DNA of 64,000 bases, taken from contig NZ_JADGMQ010000011.1 of NCBI RefSeq assembly GCF_016124105.1, positions 62,001 to 126,000 of the forward strand. The letters run 5' to 3'. The translations under genes and the position numbers were made by a program. The DNA comes from Aquamicrobium zhengzhouense (GTDB lineage: Bacteria; Pseudomonadota; Alphaproteobacteria; Rhizobiales; Rhizobiaceae). Positions 1-10,825 of this stretch are shown in pieces. The notes below the pieces were generated by a model, which was not told where the DNA came from, searched no databases, and saw only the letters and a program-made list of their open reading frames with translations. Numbering within the stretch: position 1 is the stretch's first letter; every line of letters starts with the position of its first letter.

Positions 1-1
1 C

Positions 2-298
2 CTGTCGATGACGAAATATGGCGGGGCGGTCGCCGCCTGCGGTCTTGCCGGAGGGATGGACCTGCCGTCGAGTGTCGCGCCGTTCATCTTGCGTGGTGTC
101 TCCCTCCTTGGCATCGATTCCGTGATGGCACCGCGGGAGTTGCGGATCGAAGCATGGCAGCGGATCGAGAAGGATCTCGATCGCGAGCATCTGCGCGCGA
201 TCTCCACCTTGATGCCCTTCGATGCTCTCCCCAATGCCGCGCATGACATCGTCGAAGGAAAGGTACGCGGCCGCCTTGTGATCGACATGAGCGCCTGA
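2..298 (+). CDS. C-terminal part of MDR-family quinone oxidoreductase (YhdH/AcuI type), cut by window edge
   Basis: The reading frame is open from the window edge and ends at TGA 296-298, so only about 98 C-terminal residues are present. The segment YGGAVAACGLAGG followed by a PFILRGVSLLGIDSVM stretch is typical of the YhdH/AcuI branch of medium-chain dehydrogenase/reductases (NADPH-dependent acrylyl-CoA reductase or quinone reductase). The catalytic half lies outside the window, so the substrate cannot be judged. The ATG at 8 is internal, not a start. Family assignment is fairly sure; function within the family is not. Confidence 0.75.
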   Translation: MSMTKYGGAVAACGLAGGMDLPSSVAPFILRGVSLLGIDSVMAPRELRIEAWQRIEKDLDREHLRAISTLMPFDALPNAAHDIVEGKVRGRLVIDMSA

Positions 299-383
299 GC
301 TTCGGTAAATACTGATGGACGAAAGCTCGGGCGAAAAGCAAACTGCCTGAACTACTAGCCCGTCTACTCAAGAAATCATCAAA

Positions 384-398
384 TTAACCCCTCATCAA
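384..398 (+). promoter_or_regulatory. near-consensus CtrA-type box upstream of flagellin
   Basis: TTAA, seven bases, then TCAA: one mismatch from the alphaproteobacterial CtrA consensus TTAA-N7-TTAA. It lies about 57 bp before the flagellin start in the 156-bp gap after the oxidoreductase. CtrA control of motility genes is known in the class; binding here is inference. The rest of the gap (299-454) shows no gene. Confidence 0.35.
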
Positions 399-454
399 CC
401 AAGCCTTCCTACGGTCCGCGCGTCCTTGGGCTGGCAGGCATTTTGGGGGGTGTG

Positions 455-2191
455 ATGTCGTCCATACACACGAATTCTGGAGCAATGACCGCGCTGCAGA
501 CTTTGCGCGGCAATGCAAAGGCTTTGGCGCGCCTGCAGGATGAAGCTGCCACTGGATTACGGGTGGCAGAGGCCGCGCATAACGCCTCCTACTGGTCCAT
601 ATCGGTCGCGATGAAGTCGACGATGGGCGCGAACCATGCGGTAATGGATTCGCTCGGGCTGACCACGGCTCTCGTTGACGTGACTTACGCTGCACTCACC
701 CAGGTTGAATCCAACCTCTCGCTGATCAAGGACAAGCTGGTCCTCAGCGAGGGGGACGGCGCTGACACTTCCAAGATACAAAATGAAATCCACGAGCTTG
801 CGCAGCAAATCCTGACTGCCGTCGACAGCGCCCAATTTGCTGGGGGAAATCTCCTTCGCACCAATGTCGAGCACATATGGGAAGCGCCCCTTGATGAGCG
901 TGCCAGAAAATACACCGCGTCCTACATGCAGACGGATCAAGGGATTTCCATCGGCACGATAGATATCGACCTTTTGAAGACCTCATTGGTGAACGGGCAC
1001 GGCGGAGGCATTCTCGAGCCCGATCCTCGCAGCCCGAAAAGTCTCGGCGGCATTCGTTTGCCCGCCATACCCGCAGAATTTCAGGTCTACGACGATACGA
1101 ACCACCGATCCGGTGGCCGGGCGACTTCGCACTTCACCTTCGTCGGACCGTTCACGATGGGCGACGATGCCTATATCCGCTTCGAGCTCGAGGTAGACAA
1201 GGAAAGTCCAGACCACGGCCTTCCCGGTCCACTGCTGGACGGCACAAAAACCCTTATCAATATAACCAAAAGCGACATAGTCAGCGCATTGCCAGGCTCC
1301 AACGGCACGGTCTCTTCATGGGGCCAATGGATGACTGTCCTTAATACTACGCTAGGCAGTCACGGCGTCGCGGTTAGCGACGTCGTGGATTGGCTAAGAA
1401 ACGTCATTCCCAACCGCTACGCGCTCTCTTCAAGCGAAACGACTGGCCATAACGGCTCCAGCATCATCATCAGCAATCTGGAACAGAGTGCCGGAATTGC
1501 ACGGCATGGACTGGTTGAGTCCGCTTCTTATGGAAGTGCCCCACGACAAATCCACCTCGCCTTCGAGCCGTTTAAAATCTATCGCGACGTTGTTGCGACC
1601 ATGCGGTTCCACATCAACGGACAGGAGCAAGCGCTGACAATCGATCGTGACACCGTCGATCAGGTTCTTAGAAGGGACGACGGCAGGGTCGATACACCAG
1701 CACATATGACGGCACTTCTCAGCCACCTCGTTGGTGATTTGTGGAATATCAAGATCGAGGAGAGCGGAGCAGGTGTGACGCTTTCAGTCGATACCGACGT
1801 GGACAGGACTGCAGGACGACGCACGAATATCGGCTTTTCCGGAATATCGGTAAACATCGAGCCGATCATCTCCTACGGACTTCTCGACATCGACGTTGAA
1901 ACCAATCCGGATCTGGTGACGGCCTACCTGAGCACCATTGATGTCATGCACGCAAAGACGGTCTCGGCGGCTGCTTACATCGGGTCCATCAAGACCCGCG
2001 TTGAACTGCAAAAAGAGTTCACTTCAAAGCTTATCGACGCATTCGAGCGTGGCATGAGCCAATTGGCGGATGCGGACATGGAGACACCCGCAGCGCGTCT
2101 TACGGCTGAGCAGGTCAGGCAACAACTGGTCCTGCGGGCGCTGTCGATCTCAAACAGTGCGCCGCAGAATTTGCTCAGCCTGTTCCAGTGA
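455..2191 (+). CDS. flagellin with enlarged central domain
   Basis: Encodes 578 residues. The N-terminal ~150 residues are a clear flagellin D0/D1 helical region (ALQTLRGNAKAL, SYWSISVAMKS, NEIHELAQQIL), and the last ~90 residues form the matching C-terminal helix ending in NLLSLFQ, as in rhizobial flagellins. These polymerise into the filament after flagellar type III export. Rhizobial flagellins usually have 320-430 residues, so the central surface domain is enlarged; it appears to contain two related modules (roughly residues 225-330 and 365-450). The ATG at 455 is preferred because the conserved MSSIHTNSG start follows a G-rich ribosome-binding site; a TTG at 443 is in frame. The centre is visibly richer in A/T codons than the ends. 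No other flagellar structural gene is in the window. Confidence 0.9.
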   Translation: MSSIHTNSGAMTALQTLRGNAKALARLQDEAATGLRVAEAAHNASYWSISVAMKSTMGANHAVMDSLGLTTALVDVTYAALTQVESNLSLIKDKLVLSEGDGADTSKIQNEIHELAQQILTAVDSAQFAGGNLLRTNVEHIWEAPLDERARKYTASYMQTDQGISIGTIDIDLLKTSLVNGHGGGILEPDPRSPKSLGGIRLPAIPAEFQVYDDTNHRSGGRATSHFTFVGPFTMGDDAYIRFELEVDKESPDHGLPGPLLDGTKTLINITKSDIVSALPGSNGTVSSWGQWMTVLNTTLGSHGVAVSDVVDWLRNVIPNRYALSSSETTGHNGSSIIISNLEQSAGIARHGLVESASYGSAPRQIHLAFEPFKIYRDVVATMRFHINGQEQALTIDRDTVDQVLRRDDGRVDTPAHMTALLSHLVGDLWNIKIEESGAGVTLSVDTDVDRTAGRRTNIGFSGISVNIEPIISYGLLDIDVETNPDLVTAYLSTIDVMHAKTVSAAAYIGSIKTRVELQKEFTSKLIDAFERGMSQLADADMETPAARLTAEQVRQQLVLRALSISNSAPQNLLSLFQ

Positions 2192-2296
2192 ATTTCTTTC
2201 ACAATATTGCTGCAGATAATGCCTCCGGCCTCTGATCGGTAAAATTCTAACTTCTCTTCCAAGCGTTCCCTAAGCCTTCCTCGCTAGGTTGAAGGC

Positions 2297-4615
2297 ATGT
2301 TGGAGGAACGTAATACAAAACGGAAGAAGGGCGACCGGCTGGGCGCGCAGCACACGCTTAGCAATGGACGCTTGCGCATCTCCCCGCCATCGTTGGTTCC
2401 GGAGGTAACGGGAAATGCGCGCCCCACCCTATTGCGTCCAGCGCTGGTTTTGGCGCTGCTGACACTCGCCGGGGTTTCCTATCTCACCGGCTCCCCGACG
2501 CTGGTCGCGATGGCCCTTATCTGCATCAGCCTTGTCGCAATCTTTCTTGAGGTCGCCGAGTTCCGTGAGAAGTCGCGACTTGCCAGCCTCCTTGATGATG
2601 CCGCCAGCCGAAACCGTGTCGAACTGGAGCATCTCGCCGACCGCGTCTGGGAGATGGAGGAGAGCGAAGAGCGCTTCCATGAGCTCATCGACGCGCTGGG
2701 CGACATCATCATCCACCGCGATCGTGAGGGCAGGATCGTCTATGCCAATCGCGTGCTTGCCGATCTTCTGGGGTGCAAGCCGGACGAACTGATGGGCAAG
2801 AATCTGCGCGATGTCGGCGTGGATGTGGGCCTCGTTCCCGACAGCGCGTTTTCCAGCGGCGAGCACTTGTCGTCAACCGATGTCGTCATCCGCGCAAAGA
2901 GCGGAATACGATGGTTTTCCTGGATCGAACTGTCGGCCCGCGACAAGACTAACAACGCAGTCTCTCACCGGGCAATCGCGCGCGACATCACCGCGTTGAA
3001 GCGCGCAGAGGAAGCGGCAAACTCCGCAAGGGAGAGAGCAGAATCTGCCAATCAAGCGAAGACTCGCTTTCTGGCGACCGTCAGCCATGAAATCCGCACC
3101 CCGATGAACGGCATCATGGGAATGGCGAAGCTGCTGGCAGATACGCGGCTGTCGCCCGAGCAGCGCACCTATGTCAGTGCCGTATCGACATCAGCGTCCG
3201 CGCTTCTCGCTCTCATCGAGGACCTGCTTGACTATTCCAAGATCGAATTTGGACGCTTTCAGCTGAGGGCCGAAGATGTATCGCCGCGTGAAATGGCGGA
3301 GAACGTGGTTGAGCTGCTGGCTCCCCGGGCGCACGCCAAGTCAATCGGCCTTGGCTGCTACATCGATCCGCGCGTTCCACATACGATCAAGGCCGACCCG
3401 GATCGGCTGCGGCAGGTCTTGTTGAACATTATTGGCAATGCGGTGAAGTTTACGGAAAGCGGCGGCGTGCTCGTTGAGCTGTCGGTCGAACGCGGCATGT
3501 TGCGGTTCGACGTGACCGACACCGGTCCAGGACTTGAAACCGGCGACCTTGACCGCGTTTTTGAAGAGTTCGAGCAGGCCGACGGGACTTCAACCCGCAA
3601 GCATGGCGGCGCCGGGCTCGGCCTTGCGATTTCGCGACGTATCATCGATGCCATGTCGGGATCGATCACCGCGACGAGCGAATTTGGGTCCGGCTCGCGT
3701 TTCACCATCAGTCTTCCTGCTGCCAGGCCACAGCGGCCGGCGAGCGTCCAGAAATCGCTTCAGGATCGCAACTGCATCATCATATCGAGGAACAGCACCG
3801 AGGCGGAGGCGATTGCCTGGACTGTCATCGCACATGGAGGGCTTGCGACAATTGTTGGAAGCGCTGATGAGGCTGCCAGGATCAGGCAGGACCGGACCTC
3901 CTTCGATGCAGTTTTCATCGATGCCGAGCTGGAAAGCGTCGATGGACGTCTGTTGAGACAGCTGCGCGCGAAAAAGACGGACCTCGCAAAAGCAATCATC
4001 CTGATCGCACCTTCCGATCGGGGCAAACTCCCGCGCTATCGTGCGGAAGGATATGATGCGTTTTTGGCGCGGCCGGTGCGCAGCGAGACGCTGGTTCGCG
4101 TCCTCGCCTCATCGTCCGACGACGCAAGATCGCTCACCGCAAGCCCAGAGAATTCTGCCCTGCCGAAGCCCAGCGCTCCAGGGGCGCTCTCAATCCTCGT
4201 TGCCGAAGACAATGACATCAATGCGCTGCTGGCGCGCTCGGCCCTCTCCAAGGGCGGCCACAAGGTGAAGATTGTCGGCAATGGCAAAGCAGCAGTGGAT
4301 GCCGTGCGCGCCGAACATTTTGACGTCGTGCTGATGGATCTTCATATGCCGGTGATGGATGGTCTCGACGCGATCACCCACATCAGGAAATATGAGGAGG
4401 GCAATGGAAGCCCCGCTGTTCCTATCCTTGTTCTGTCGGCGGACGGGCAAAAGGAAACGCGCCAGGGCGTCATCGCGCATGGTGCCACTGGGTTTCTGAC
4501 CAAACCGCTTGACCCGCAGGCTCTCCTTTCCCACGTCGAATATCACGCGCTTGAACCTGCTGGCGGATATCCACGCCGTCAACGCGGTCATAGTTCTGTT
4601 GCAGATTTCTCCTAG
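2297..4615 (+). CDS. hybrid sensor histidine kinase (2 TM, PAS, HisKA, HATPase, 2 receiver domains)
   Basis: 772 residues. Two membrane segments near residues 46-87 are followed by a PAS domain (~122-235), a HisKA domain with phosphoacceptor His264 in SHEIRTPMNG, an ATPase domain with N box (IIGNAVKF), G1 (DTGPGL) and G2 (GGAGLGLAI), and two receivers. The first receiver (~490-605) is degenerate but keeps an Asp in the acceptor position (D542); the second (~634-755) is canonical with D681 in VVLMDLHMP. It is a membrane-anchored autophosphorylating sensor whose output must pass to a separate phosphotransfer or regulator protein, none of which is adjacent. It lies 105 bp after the flagellin gene and 133 bp before olsB, so a motility or envelope role is possible but unproven. 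Confidence 0.92.
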   Translation: MLEERNTKRKKGDRLGAQHTLSNGRLRISPPSLVPEVTGNARPTLLRPALVLALLTLAGVSYLTGSPTLVAMALICISLVAIFLEVAEFREKSRLASLLDDAASRNRVELEHLADRVWEMEESEERFHELIDALGDIIIHRDREGRIVYANRVLADLLGCKPDELMGKNLRDVGVDVGLVPDSAFSSGEHLSSTDVVIRAKSGIRWFSWIELSARDKTNNAVSHRAIARDITALKRAEEAANSARERAESANQAKTRFLATVSHEIRTPMNGIMGMAKLLADTRLSPEQRTYVSAVSTSASALLALIEDLLDYSKIEFGRFQLRAEDVSPREMAENVVELLAPRAHAKSIGLGCYIDPRVPHTIKADPDRLRQVLLNIIGNAVKFTESGGVLVELSVERGMLRFDVTDTGPGLETGDLDRVFEEFEQADGTSTRKHGGAGLGLAISRRIIDAMSGSITATSEFGSGSRFTISLPAARPQRPASVQKSLQDRNCIIISRNSTEAEAIAWTVIAHGGLATIVGSADEAARIRQDRTSFDAVFIDAELESVDGRLLRQLRAKKTDLAKAIILIAPSDRGKLPRYRAEGYDAFLARPVRSETLVRVLASSSDDARSLTASPENSALPKPSAPGALSILVAEDNDINALLARSALSKGGHKVKIVGNGKAAVDAVRAEHFDVVLMDLHMPVMDGLDAITHIRKYEEGNGSPAVPILVLSADGQKETRQGVIAHGATGFLTKPLDPQALLSHVEYHALEPAGGYPRRQRGHSSVADFS

Positions 4616-4748
4616 ACCTTGAGCCACGGACCGACGGCAAGATCGAGACCGCAGCGGAACTGCCCGGCGCGTTTCGTCGCAGCAAACATCTTCGCCGTTT
4701 TGAGTGAGATGGTTTAGGACGGCTGTTGCCAGCCGAGGAGAATCGACC

Positions 4749-5630
4749 ATGCAGGATGTGATGCTGGAAGCCTCGCGCGGACAACCTTGGATCATCAACG
4801 TACGAGGCCACGAACTGCAGCCCGGAACCGTACTTGGACGTATCGCAACCCTCGAGGTTCGCCTCGCAAGCGGACGGCAGGACATCGAGACAGCCCAGAA
4901 GCTGCGATATCGCGTTTTCCATGAAGAGTTGGGTGCCGCCGCAGGCCTTGCGAGCGCAGCGGACCAGCTCGATGCCGATCGCTATGACGATGCGTGCGAC
5001 CATTTGCTGGTCATCGACCGAGGCGCAGACGGCACGCAGGAAAAGGCTGTCGGCACCTACCGCCTGTTGCGCGATGACGTGGCGGTCGCGACCCGCGGCT
5101 TCTATTCAAGTGCCGAGTTTGAAATCGAGCGCCTGGTCGCGCGCCATCGCGATATCAAGTTCCTCGAACTTGGCCGCTCATGCGTGCTGCCGGAATACCG
5201 CTCGCGCCGCACGATCGAATTGTTGTGGCAGGGCATCTGGGCCTATGTGAACCATTACGGCATCGGCGCGATGACCGGATGCGCGTCATTTCCCGGCACG
5301 GTGCCCGCGGCGCACGCGCAAGCGTTGTCATTTCTTGCCCAGAACAGCCGGGCCACCGGACCCTGGCAGGTCAATGCCGTGCCGTCGCGCTACCATGAAA
5401 TGGATCTGACCCCGGCAGAGGCCGTCGACATGCGGGCTGCGCTGCAGGAGATGCCGCCTCTCATCAAGGGCTATCTGCGCCTTGGAGCGAAGGTTGGCGA
5501 TGGATGCGTCATAGACCGCGAGTTTGGCACCACCGATGTTTTCATCGTGCTGCCGGTTGCGAGCATCTCGCCCCGCTACATCAATTATTACGGCGCCGAT
5601 GCCGAGCGTTTCGCTCCGCGCCTGTCGTAG
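4749..5630 (+). CDS. olsB: L-ornithine N-alpha-acyltransferase OlsB
   Basis: 293 residues from the ATG at 4749, which has a GAGGAG ribosome-binding site nine bases upstream; an in-frame GTG at 4704 is less likely. The protein belongs to the GNAT-like hemolysin/OlsB family (LRYRVFHEELG near the N terminus, FLELGRSCVLPEYRSR, TGCASFPGT). OlsB transfers a 3-hydroxyacyl group from acyl carrier protein to ornithine, giving the lyso-ornithine lipid that OlsA then acylates; olsA is not in the window. As I recall, olsB lies near the malic enzyme gene and mutS in Sinorhizobium too, which supports the call. It is convergent with maeB. Confidence 0.88.
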   Translation: MQDVMLEASRGQPWIINVRGHELQPGTVLGRIATLEVRLASGRQDIETAQKLRYRVFHEELGAAAGLASAADQLDADRYDDACDHLLVIDRGADGTQEKAVGTYRLLRDDVAVATRGFYSSAEFEIERLVARHRDIKFLELGRSCVLPEYRSRRTIELLWQGIWAYVNHYGIGAMTGCASFPGTVPAAHAQALSFLAQNSRATGPWQVNAVPSRYHEMDLTPAEAVDMRAALQEMPPLIKGYLRLGAKVGDGCVIDREFGTTDVFIVLPVASISPRYINYYGADAERFAPRLS

Positions 5631-5650
5631 ATACAACAGCAATCAATAGA

Positions 5651-5690
5651 AGAAGCCCCGGCTCACCGACGCCGGGGCTTCTTTGTTTCA
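5651..5690 (+). terminator. rho-independent terminator between olsB and maeB
   Basis: A 12-bp perfect stem (5651-5662 with 5671-5682) and 8-base loop are followed by a T-rich tract. It sits 20 bp after the olsB stop and 6 bp from the maeB stop on the other strand, so it probably serves both convergent genes, with a weaker T tract for maeB. Confidence 0.85.
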
Positions 5691-5695
5691 AGGCG

Positions 5696-7978
5696 TTATG
5701 CGCCGGTATAGGCCGCGATTGCGGCCATGTTGACGATGTCGCTGTCCTTGGCGTTCAGCGGCACGATCTGGACAGGCTTGTTGAGGCCAACCAGCAGCGG
5801 GCCGATAACGGTCGAGCCACCCAGTTGCTGCAGCATCTTCGTGGCAATCGAGGCCGAGTGATAGGCCGGCATGACCAGAACGTTGGCCGGACCCGACAGG
5901 CGGCAGAACGGATATTGGCGCATCAGTTCCGGGTTCAGCGCAACGTCAGCAGCCATTTCGCCGTCATACTCGAAGTCGACGCGGCGTTTGTCGAGGATGC
6001 GGACCGCCTCTGCTACACGCGCCGAGCGCTCGCCCTGCGGGTGGCCGAAGGTCGAGTAGGCGAGCATCGCAACACGCGGCTCGTGGCCCATGCGGCGGGC
6101 AAAGCCTGCTGCCTCTTCGGCAATATCCGCAATCTCGGTTGCGTCGGGCATGTCATGGACCGCTGTGTCGGCGACGATCACCGTGCGACCGCGTGCAATG
6201 ACGATCGACACGCCGATGACGCGGTGCCCCGGACGGGTGTCGATAACGTGGCGTACGTCATCGAGTGCGGTCGAGTAGTTGCGCGTGACACCCGTGACCA
6301 TCGCGTCCGCATCGCCAAGCGCCACCATGCAGGCGGCGAAATGGTTGCGATCATTGTTGATCAGACGCTGGCAATCGCGAATGAGATAGCCCTGACGCTG
6401 CATGCGCTCGTACAGGAAGTCGGTGTAGATCGCATTCTTGCGCGACAGGCGCGCATTGATGATCTCGATGCCCGGGCGATCGAGATCGATCCCGGCTGCA
6501 CGGGCATTGTCCTTGATCACATCGTCGCGGCCGATCAGGATCGCGCTTCCGAGCTGCTGGTTCACATAGGACACAGCGGCGCGCATGACCTGCTCTTCCT
6601 CGCCCTCGGCAAAGACGACGCGCTTTGGCTGACGACGCACGCGCTCGTAAATGCGCTGCAAGGTCGAGGCCATTGGATCGCGGCGTGCGAGAAGCTCCTG
6701 ACGGTACTTTTCAAGGTCAAGGATCGGGCGGCTGGCGACGCCGGAATCCATTGCCGCCTTGGCGACCGCGAGCGGGATTGCCGAGATCAGACGCGGGTCG
6801 AACGGCACCGGGATGATGTAGTTCGGGCCGAACTTCGGACGGTTGCCGCGATAAGCTGCAGCGACATCATCCGGCACATCCTCGCGAGCAAGCTCGGCCA
6901 GCGCATTGGCGGCGGCAATCTTCATCGCGTCGTTGATGGTCGTTGCGCGAACGTCCAGCGTACCGCGGAAGATGTAGGGGAAACCAAGCACGTTGTTGAC
7001 CTGGTTCGGATAGTCCGAACGACCGGTGGCGACGATGGCGTCCGTGCGGATCTCTGCGACTTCTTCCGGCAGGATTTCCGGATCCGGATTTGCCATTGCG
7101 AAGATGATCGGGTTCTTCGCCATGGACAGGATCATCGGCTCTGTAAATGCGCCCTTGGCAGACAGGCCGAAGACCACGTCGGCACCATCGAGAGCATCGG
7201 CAAGCGTTCGCTTGTCCGTCTCGACCGCATGTGCCGACTTCCACTGGTTCATGCCCTCGGTACGGCCCTTATAGACCACGCCCTTGGTGTCGCAGAGGAT
7301 GACGTTTTCCGGGGCAAAGCCCATCGCCTTGACGAGTTCGATGCAGGCGATGCCCGCAGAGCCTGCGCCGTTGCAGACGAGCTTGGTCGTCCTCATGTCG
7401 CGGCCGGTGATTTTTAGCGCATTGATGAGGCCGGCTGCAGCGATGATGGCGGTGCCGTGCTGGTCATCATGGAACACCGGAATGTCCATGAGTTCGCGCA
7501 GGCGGTCCTCAATGATGAAGCAGTCCGGTGCCTTGATGTCTTCGAGGTTGATGCCACCAAAGGACGGGCCAAGGTAACGGACGCAGTTGATGAACTCGTC
7601 GACGTTCTCGGTGTCCACCTCAAGGTCGATCGCGTCGACATCGGCAAAGCGCTTGAAGAGGACGGCTTTGCCTTCCATCACCGGCTTCGAGGCAAGTGCA
7701 CCCAGATTGCCAAGGCCGAGGATCGCGGTACCGTTCGAAATGACTGCAACCATGTTGCCGCGTGCCGTGTAATCAAACGCGCGCGTCGGATCTTCCGCGA
7801 TGGCCTTGACCGGGACGGCAACCCCGGGGGAGTAGGCGAGCGACAGGTCGCGCTGCGTCGCCATCGGCTTGGTCGGGGTGATTTCGAGCTTGCCGGGGCG
7901 TCCGGTTGCATGAAAGTCTAGGGCTTCTTGCGGCGTGACCGAAGGCTCACCCTCGGGGGCTGTGTCTTTCAAAGGCAT
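5696..7978 (-). CDS. maeB: NADP-dependent malic enzyme with C-terminal phosphotransacetylase-like domain
   Basis: 760 residues, the usual length of the MaeB/Tme fusion type. The N-terminal malic enzyme half shows [29 protein letters not shown] and the Rossmann motif [11 protein letters not shown]; the half beyond residue ~430 is a phosphate acetyl/butyryltransferase-like domain ([15 protein letters not shown]) known in this family to be regulatory rather than catalytic. It oxidatively decarboxylates malate to pyruvate, making reducing power and feeding acetyl-CoA synthesis during growth on C4 acids. It is divergent from mutS across 129 bp. NADP rather than NAD specificity is taken from the family and not proven by sequence. 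Confidence 0.95.
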   Translation of the reverse strand: MPLKDTAPEGEPSVTPQEALDFHATGRPGKLEITPTKPMATQRDLSLAYSPGVAVPVKAIAEDPTRAFDYTARGNMVAVISNGTAILGLGNLGALASKPVMEGKAVLFKRFADVDAIDLEVDTENVDEFINCVRYLGPSFGGINLEDIKAPDCFIIEDRLRELMDIPVFHDDQHGTAIIAAAGLINALKITGRDMRTTKLVCNGAGSAGIACIELVKAMGFAPENVILCDTKGVVYKGRTEGMNQWKSAHAVETDKRTLADALDGADVVFGLSAKGAFTEPMILSMAKNPIIFAMANPDPEILPEEVAEIRTDAIVATGRSDYPNQVNNVLGFPYIFRGTLDVRATTINDAMKIAAANALAELAREDVPDDVAAAYRGNRPKFGPNYIIPVPFDPRLISAIPLAVAKAAMDSGVASRPILDLEKYRQELLARRDPMASTLQRIYERVRRQPKRVVFAEGEEEQVMRAAVSYVNQQLGSAILIGRDDVIKDNARAAGIDLDRPGIEIINARLSRKNAIYTDFLYERMQRQGYLIRDCQRLINNDRNHFAACMVALGDADAMVTGVTRNYSTALDDVRHVIDTRPGHRVIGVSIVIARGRTVIVADTAVHDMPDATEIADIAEEAAGFARRMGHEPRVAMLAYSTFGHPQGERSARVAEAVRILDKRRVDFEYDGEMAADVALNPELMRQYPFCRLSGPANVLVMPAYHSASIATKMLQQLGGSTVIGPLLVGLNKPVQIVPLNAKDSDIVNMAAIAAYTGA

Positions 7979-8107
7979 CTGATGCTCGCTTCCTTCCTAC
8001 GCCAAGCTCGTTTCTGTGGAGTTTTGCCGACCTATATCGATTAAGGCTACACTTGCAAAAGTTAAATCGCCAAGCAGGCTATCGGCTTATAGCGAAGGCA
8101 AGCACCC

Positions 8108-10825
8108 TTGAATCAGCAGACGCCCATCACCCCAGCTCCCACGTTCCAGCTTTCGACCGAAGGCGCAACGCCCATGATGGAGCAATATATCGAGATCAAG
8201 CTGGCGAATCCGGATTCGCTCTTGTTCTACCGCATGGGGGATTTTTACGAACTTTTCTTCCACGACGCGGAGGTTGCGGCACGCGCGCTTGGCATCGCCC
8301 TGACGAAGCGGGGCAAGCATCAGGGCGAGGACGTTGCCATGTGCGGCGTACCTGTCCACGCGGCGGACGACTATCTGGAAAAGCTGATCGCCAAGGGCTA
8401 CCGCGTCGCGGTCTGCGAGCAGATGGAAGACCCGGCGGAAGCGCGCAAGCGCGGTTCCAAATCGGTGGTGCGCCGCGATGTCGTGCGCCTTGTAACGCCA
8501 GGCACCATCACCGAGGAAAAGCTGCTTGCGCCGGGCGAAGCCAATTATCTGATGGCAATCGGCCGCGTGAAGGGTACGTCCGAGAATAGCTACGCCCTTG
8601 CCTGGATCGACATCTCCACCGGCGCCTTCAAGGTGGCGGAATCGGCGGCAGACCGCCTGCTGGGTGACATATTGCGGGTCGATCCGCGTGAGGTGATCGT
8701 TGCCGACCCCGTCTTTCACGATCTGGAGCTGCGGTCGGTCTTTGACGTGTTGGGACGGGTCGCGAGCCCGCATCCAGCAACGCTGTTCGACTCCGCAGCC
8801 GCCACCAGCCGGATTGCGCGTTTTTTCAACGTCGCCACACCGGAGAGCTTTGGCCAATTTTCCCGCGCGGAGTTGTCGGCAATTGCTGCGGCGATCGCCT
8901 ATGTCGAGAAGACCCAGATTTCCGAGCGCCCGCCGCTTGCCCGGCCCGAGCGTGAAGAAAACTCATCAACCCTCTTCATCGACGCGGCCACCCGCGCGAA
9001 TCTCGAACTCGTCCGCACCCTTTCGGGCAACCGGGACGGTTCCCTTCTGAAATCGATCGACCGGACGGTCACCGGCGGCGGCGCACGGCTCCTGGCCGAG
9101 CGACTTACCGCCCCTTTGACCGATCCTGCCGAGATCGAGGCACGGCTCGACTGCGTCTCCTTCCTGCAATCGGAAACCCGTCTTTGCGAAGAGCTGCGCG
9201 CCCTTCTCAAGGGCGTTCCCGACATGCCGCGGGCACTGTCGCGCCTTGCGCTCAACCGCGGTGGACCGCGCGACCTTGGAGCCCTTCGCACCGGCATTGA
9301 TGCCGCGCGCCAGATTGCCGATCTATTGTCCTCTGCGATGCTGCCGCAGCGTCTTGCGACTTGCTGCAGCCAGCTTGCCGAATTGCCGGAAACGCTGCGC
9401 GAACACCTGAACCTCGCACTCGCCGAAGAAATGCCGCTCCTGAAACGCGACGGCGGTTTTGTGCGCGAAGGCTATCACGACGAGCTCGACGAAATGCGCG
9501 CGCTTCGCGACCAGTCGCGCCGGGTGATCGCCGAGATGGAGCGGGATCTGATCGAAGAGACGGGCATCCGCTCGCTGAAGATCCGGCACAACAACGTCCT
9601 TGGCTATTACATCGAGGTGACGGCGAACAACGCCGAGGCGCTGACGGGCACGGATGAGGCAAAGGCCCGTTTCATCCATCGCCAAACCATGGCGAACGCC
9701 ATGCGCTTCACCACCACGGAACTGGCGGGACTGGAGACGAAGATCGCCAATGCAGCCGATCGCGCTTTGCAGATCGAGCTCTCCATCTTCGAAAAGTTGC
9801 TGGCTGAAGTGGTTTCCCACGCCGATGCCATTCGCGCCGGTGCGGCTGCGCTTGCCGAACTCGACGTGTCGGGCGCCCTAGCCATTCTTGCAACGTCCGA
9901 AAACTATTGCCGGCCGCGCGTCGATGACAGCCTCGCCTTTGCCATTGAAGGTGGCCGCCATCCGGTGGTCGAACAAGCGCTGCGCCGCCAGCTGGGCGAT
10001 CCTTTCGTGGCCAATGACAGCGATCTTTCACCTGAAGGCGACGCCAGCCACGGCGCCATCTGGCTGCTTACCGGTCCCAATATGGGCGGTAAGTCGACCT
10101 TCCTGCGCCAGAACGCGCTGATCGCCATTTTGGCACAGATGGGCTCGTTTGTGCCTGCGGCCAGCGCCCATATCGGCATCGTTGACCGCCTGTTCTCGCG
10201 CGTCGGTGCATCAGATGATTTGGCGCGCGGGCGCTCGACCTTCATGGTCGAGATGGTCGAGACGGCAGCAATCCTCAACCAGGCAGGCGAGCGCTCCCTC
10301 GTCATCCTTGATGAGATCGGCCGCGGAACATCGACCTTTGACGGCCTGTCGATTGCCTGGGCTGCGGTTGAATATCTGCATGAGAAGAACCGCTGCCGCG
10401 CGATCTTCGCAACGCACTTCCATGAGATCACCGCGCTCGCCGGCAAGTTGCCGCGCCTGCACAATGTGACGATGCGGGTCAAGGAATGGGAAGGCGACGT
10501 TGTCTTCCTGCACGAGGTCGGCAAGGGTGCGGCGGACCGGTCCTACGGCGTCCAGGTCGCGCGCCTTGCAGGACTGCCGGACGCCGTGGTCGAGCGTGCC
10601 CGCGAAGTCCTTCGCCAGCTCGAGGAAGGCGAAACCTCCGGCAAAGCCGAGCGGCTGGTCGACGACCTTCCCCTGTTCTCGGTAGCCGCCAAACGTGAAG
10701 CGACAGCACCGAAGGCCAACGACGCACTCGTCGAAGCAATCGCCACACTGCAGCCGGACGACATGACCCCCAGAGAAGCGATTGACGCGCTTTATCGGCT
10801 CAAGGAGCTAGCCGCCAAAGGCTAA
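8108..10825 (+). CDS. mutS: DNA mismatch repair ATPase MutS
   Basis: 905 residues from a TTG at 8108; an internal ATG pair at 8174 would remove 22 non-conserved residues, so the start is uncertain. The mismatch-binding N terminus has the Phe-x-Glu region ([12 protein letters not shown]), and the C-terminal ATPase has Walker [10 protein letters not shown] (residues 656-664) and Walker [12 protein letters not shown]. It recognises mispairs and starts MutL-dependent repair. In Sinorhizobium and relatives glnD follows mutS; here the gene is followed by tandem palindromic repeats. Its last ~35 nucleotides reappear in decayed form in each repeat unit. Confidence 0.97.
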   Translation: MNQQTPITPAPTFQLSTEGATPMMEQYIEIKLANPDSLLFYRMGDFYELFFHDAEVAARALGIALTKRGKHQGEDVAMCGVPVHAADDYLEKLIAKGYRVAVCEQMEDPAEARKRGSKSVVRRDVVRLVTPGTITEEKLLAPGEANYLMAIGRVKGTSENSYALAWIDISTGAFKVAESAADRLLGDILRVDPREVIVADPVFHDLELRSVFDVLGRVASPHPATLFDSAAATSRIARFFNVATPESFGQFSRAELSAIAAAIAYVEKTQISERPPLARPEREENSSTLFIDAATRANLELVRTLSGNRDGSLLKSIDRTVTGGGARLLAERLTAPLTDPAEIEARLDCVSFLQSETRLCEELRALLKGVPDMPRALSRLALNRGGPRDLGALRTGIDAARQIADLLSSAMLPQRLATCCSQLAELPETLREHLNLALAEEMPLLKRDGGFVREGYHDELDEMRALRDQSRRVIAEMERDLIEETGIRSLKIRHNNVLGYYIEVTANNAEALTGTDEAKARFIHRQTMANAMRFTTTELAGLETKIANAADRALQIELSIFEKLLAEVVSHADAIRAGAAALAELDVSGALAILATSENYCRPRVDDSLAFAIEGGRHPVVEQALRRQLGDPFVANDSDLSPEGDASHGAIWLLTGPNMGGKSTFLRQNALIAILAQMGSFVPAASAHIGIVDRLFSRVGASDDLARGRSTFMVEMVETAAILNQAGERSLVILDEIGRGTSTFDGLSIAWAAVEYLHEKNRCRAIFATHFHEITALAGKLPRLHNVTMRVKEWEGDVVFLHEVGKGAADRSYGVQVARLAGLPDAVVERAREVLRQLEEGETSGKAERLVDDLPLFSVAAKREATAPKANDALVEAIATLQPDDMTPREAIDALYRLKELAAKG

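Noticed and set aside
5504-7417. 637-residue open frame antisense to maeB
   Set aside because: It lies fully opposite a conserved gene, is rich in Arg/His/Asp as expected for GC-rich antisense frames, and shows no domain.
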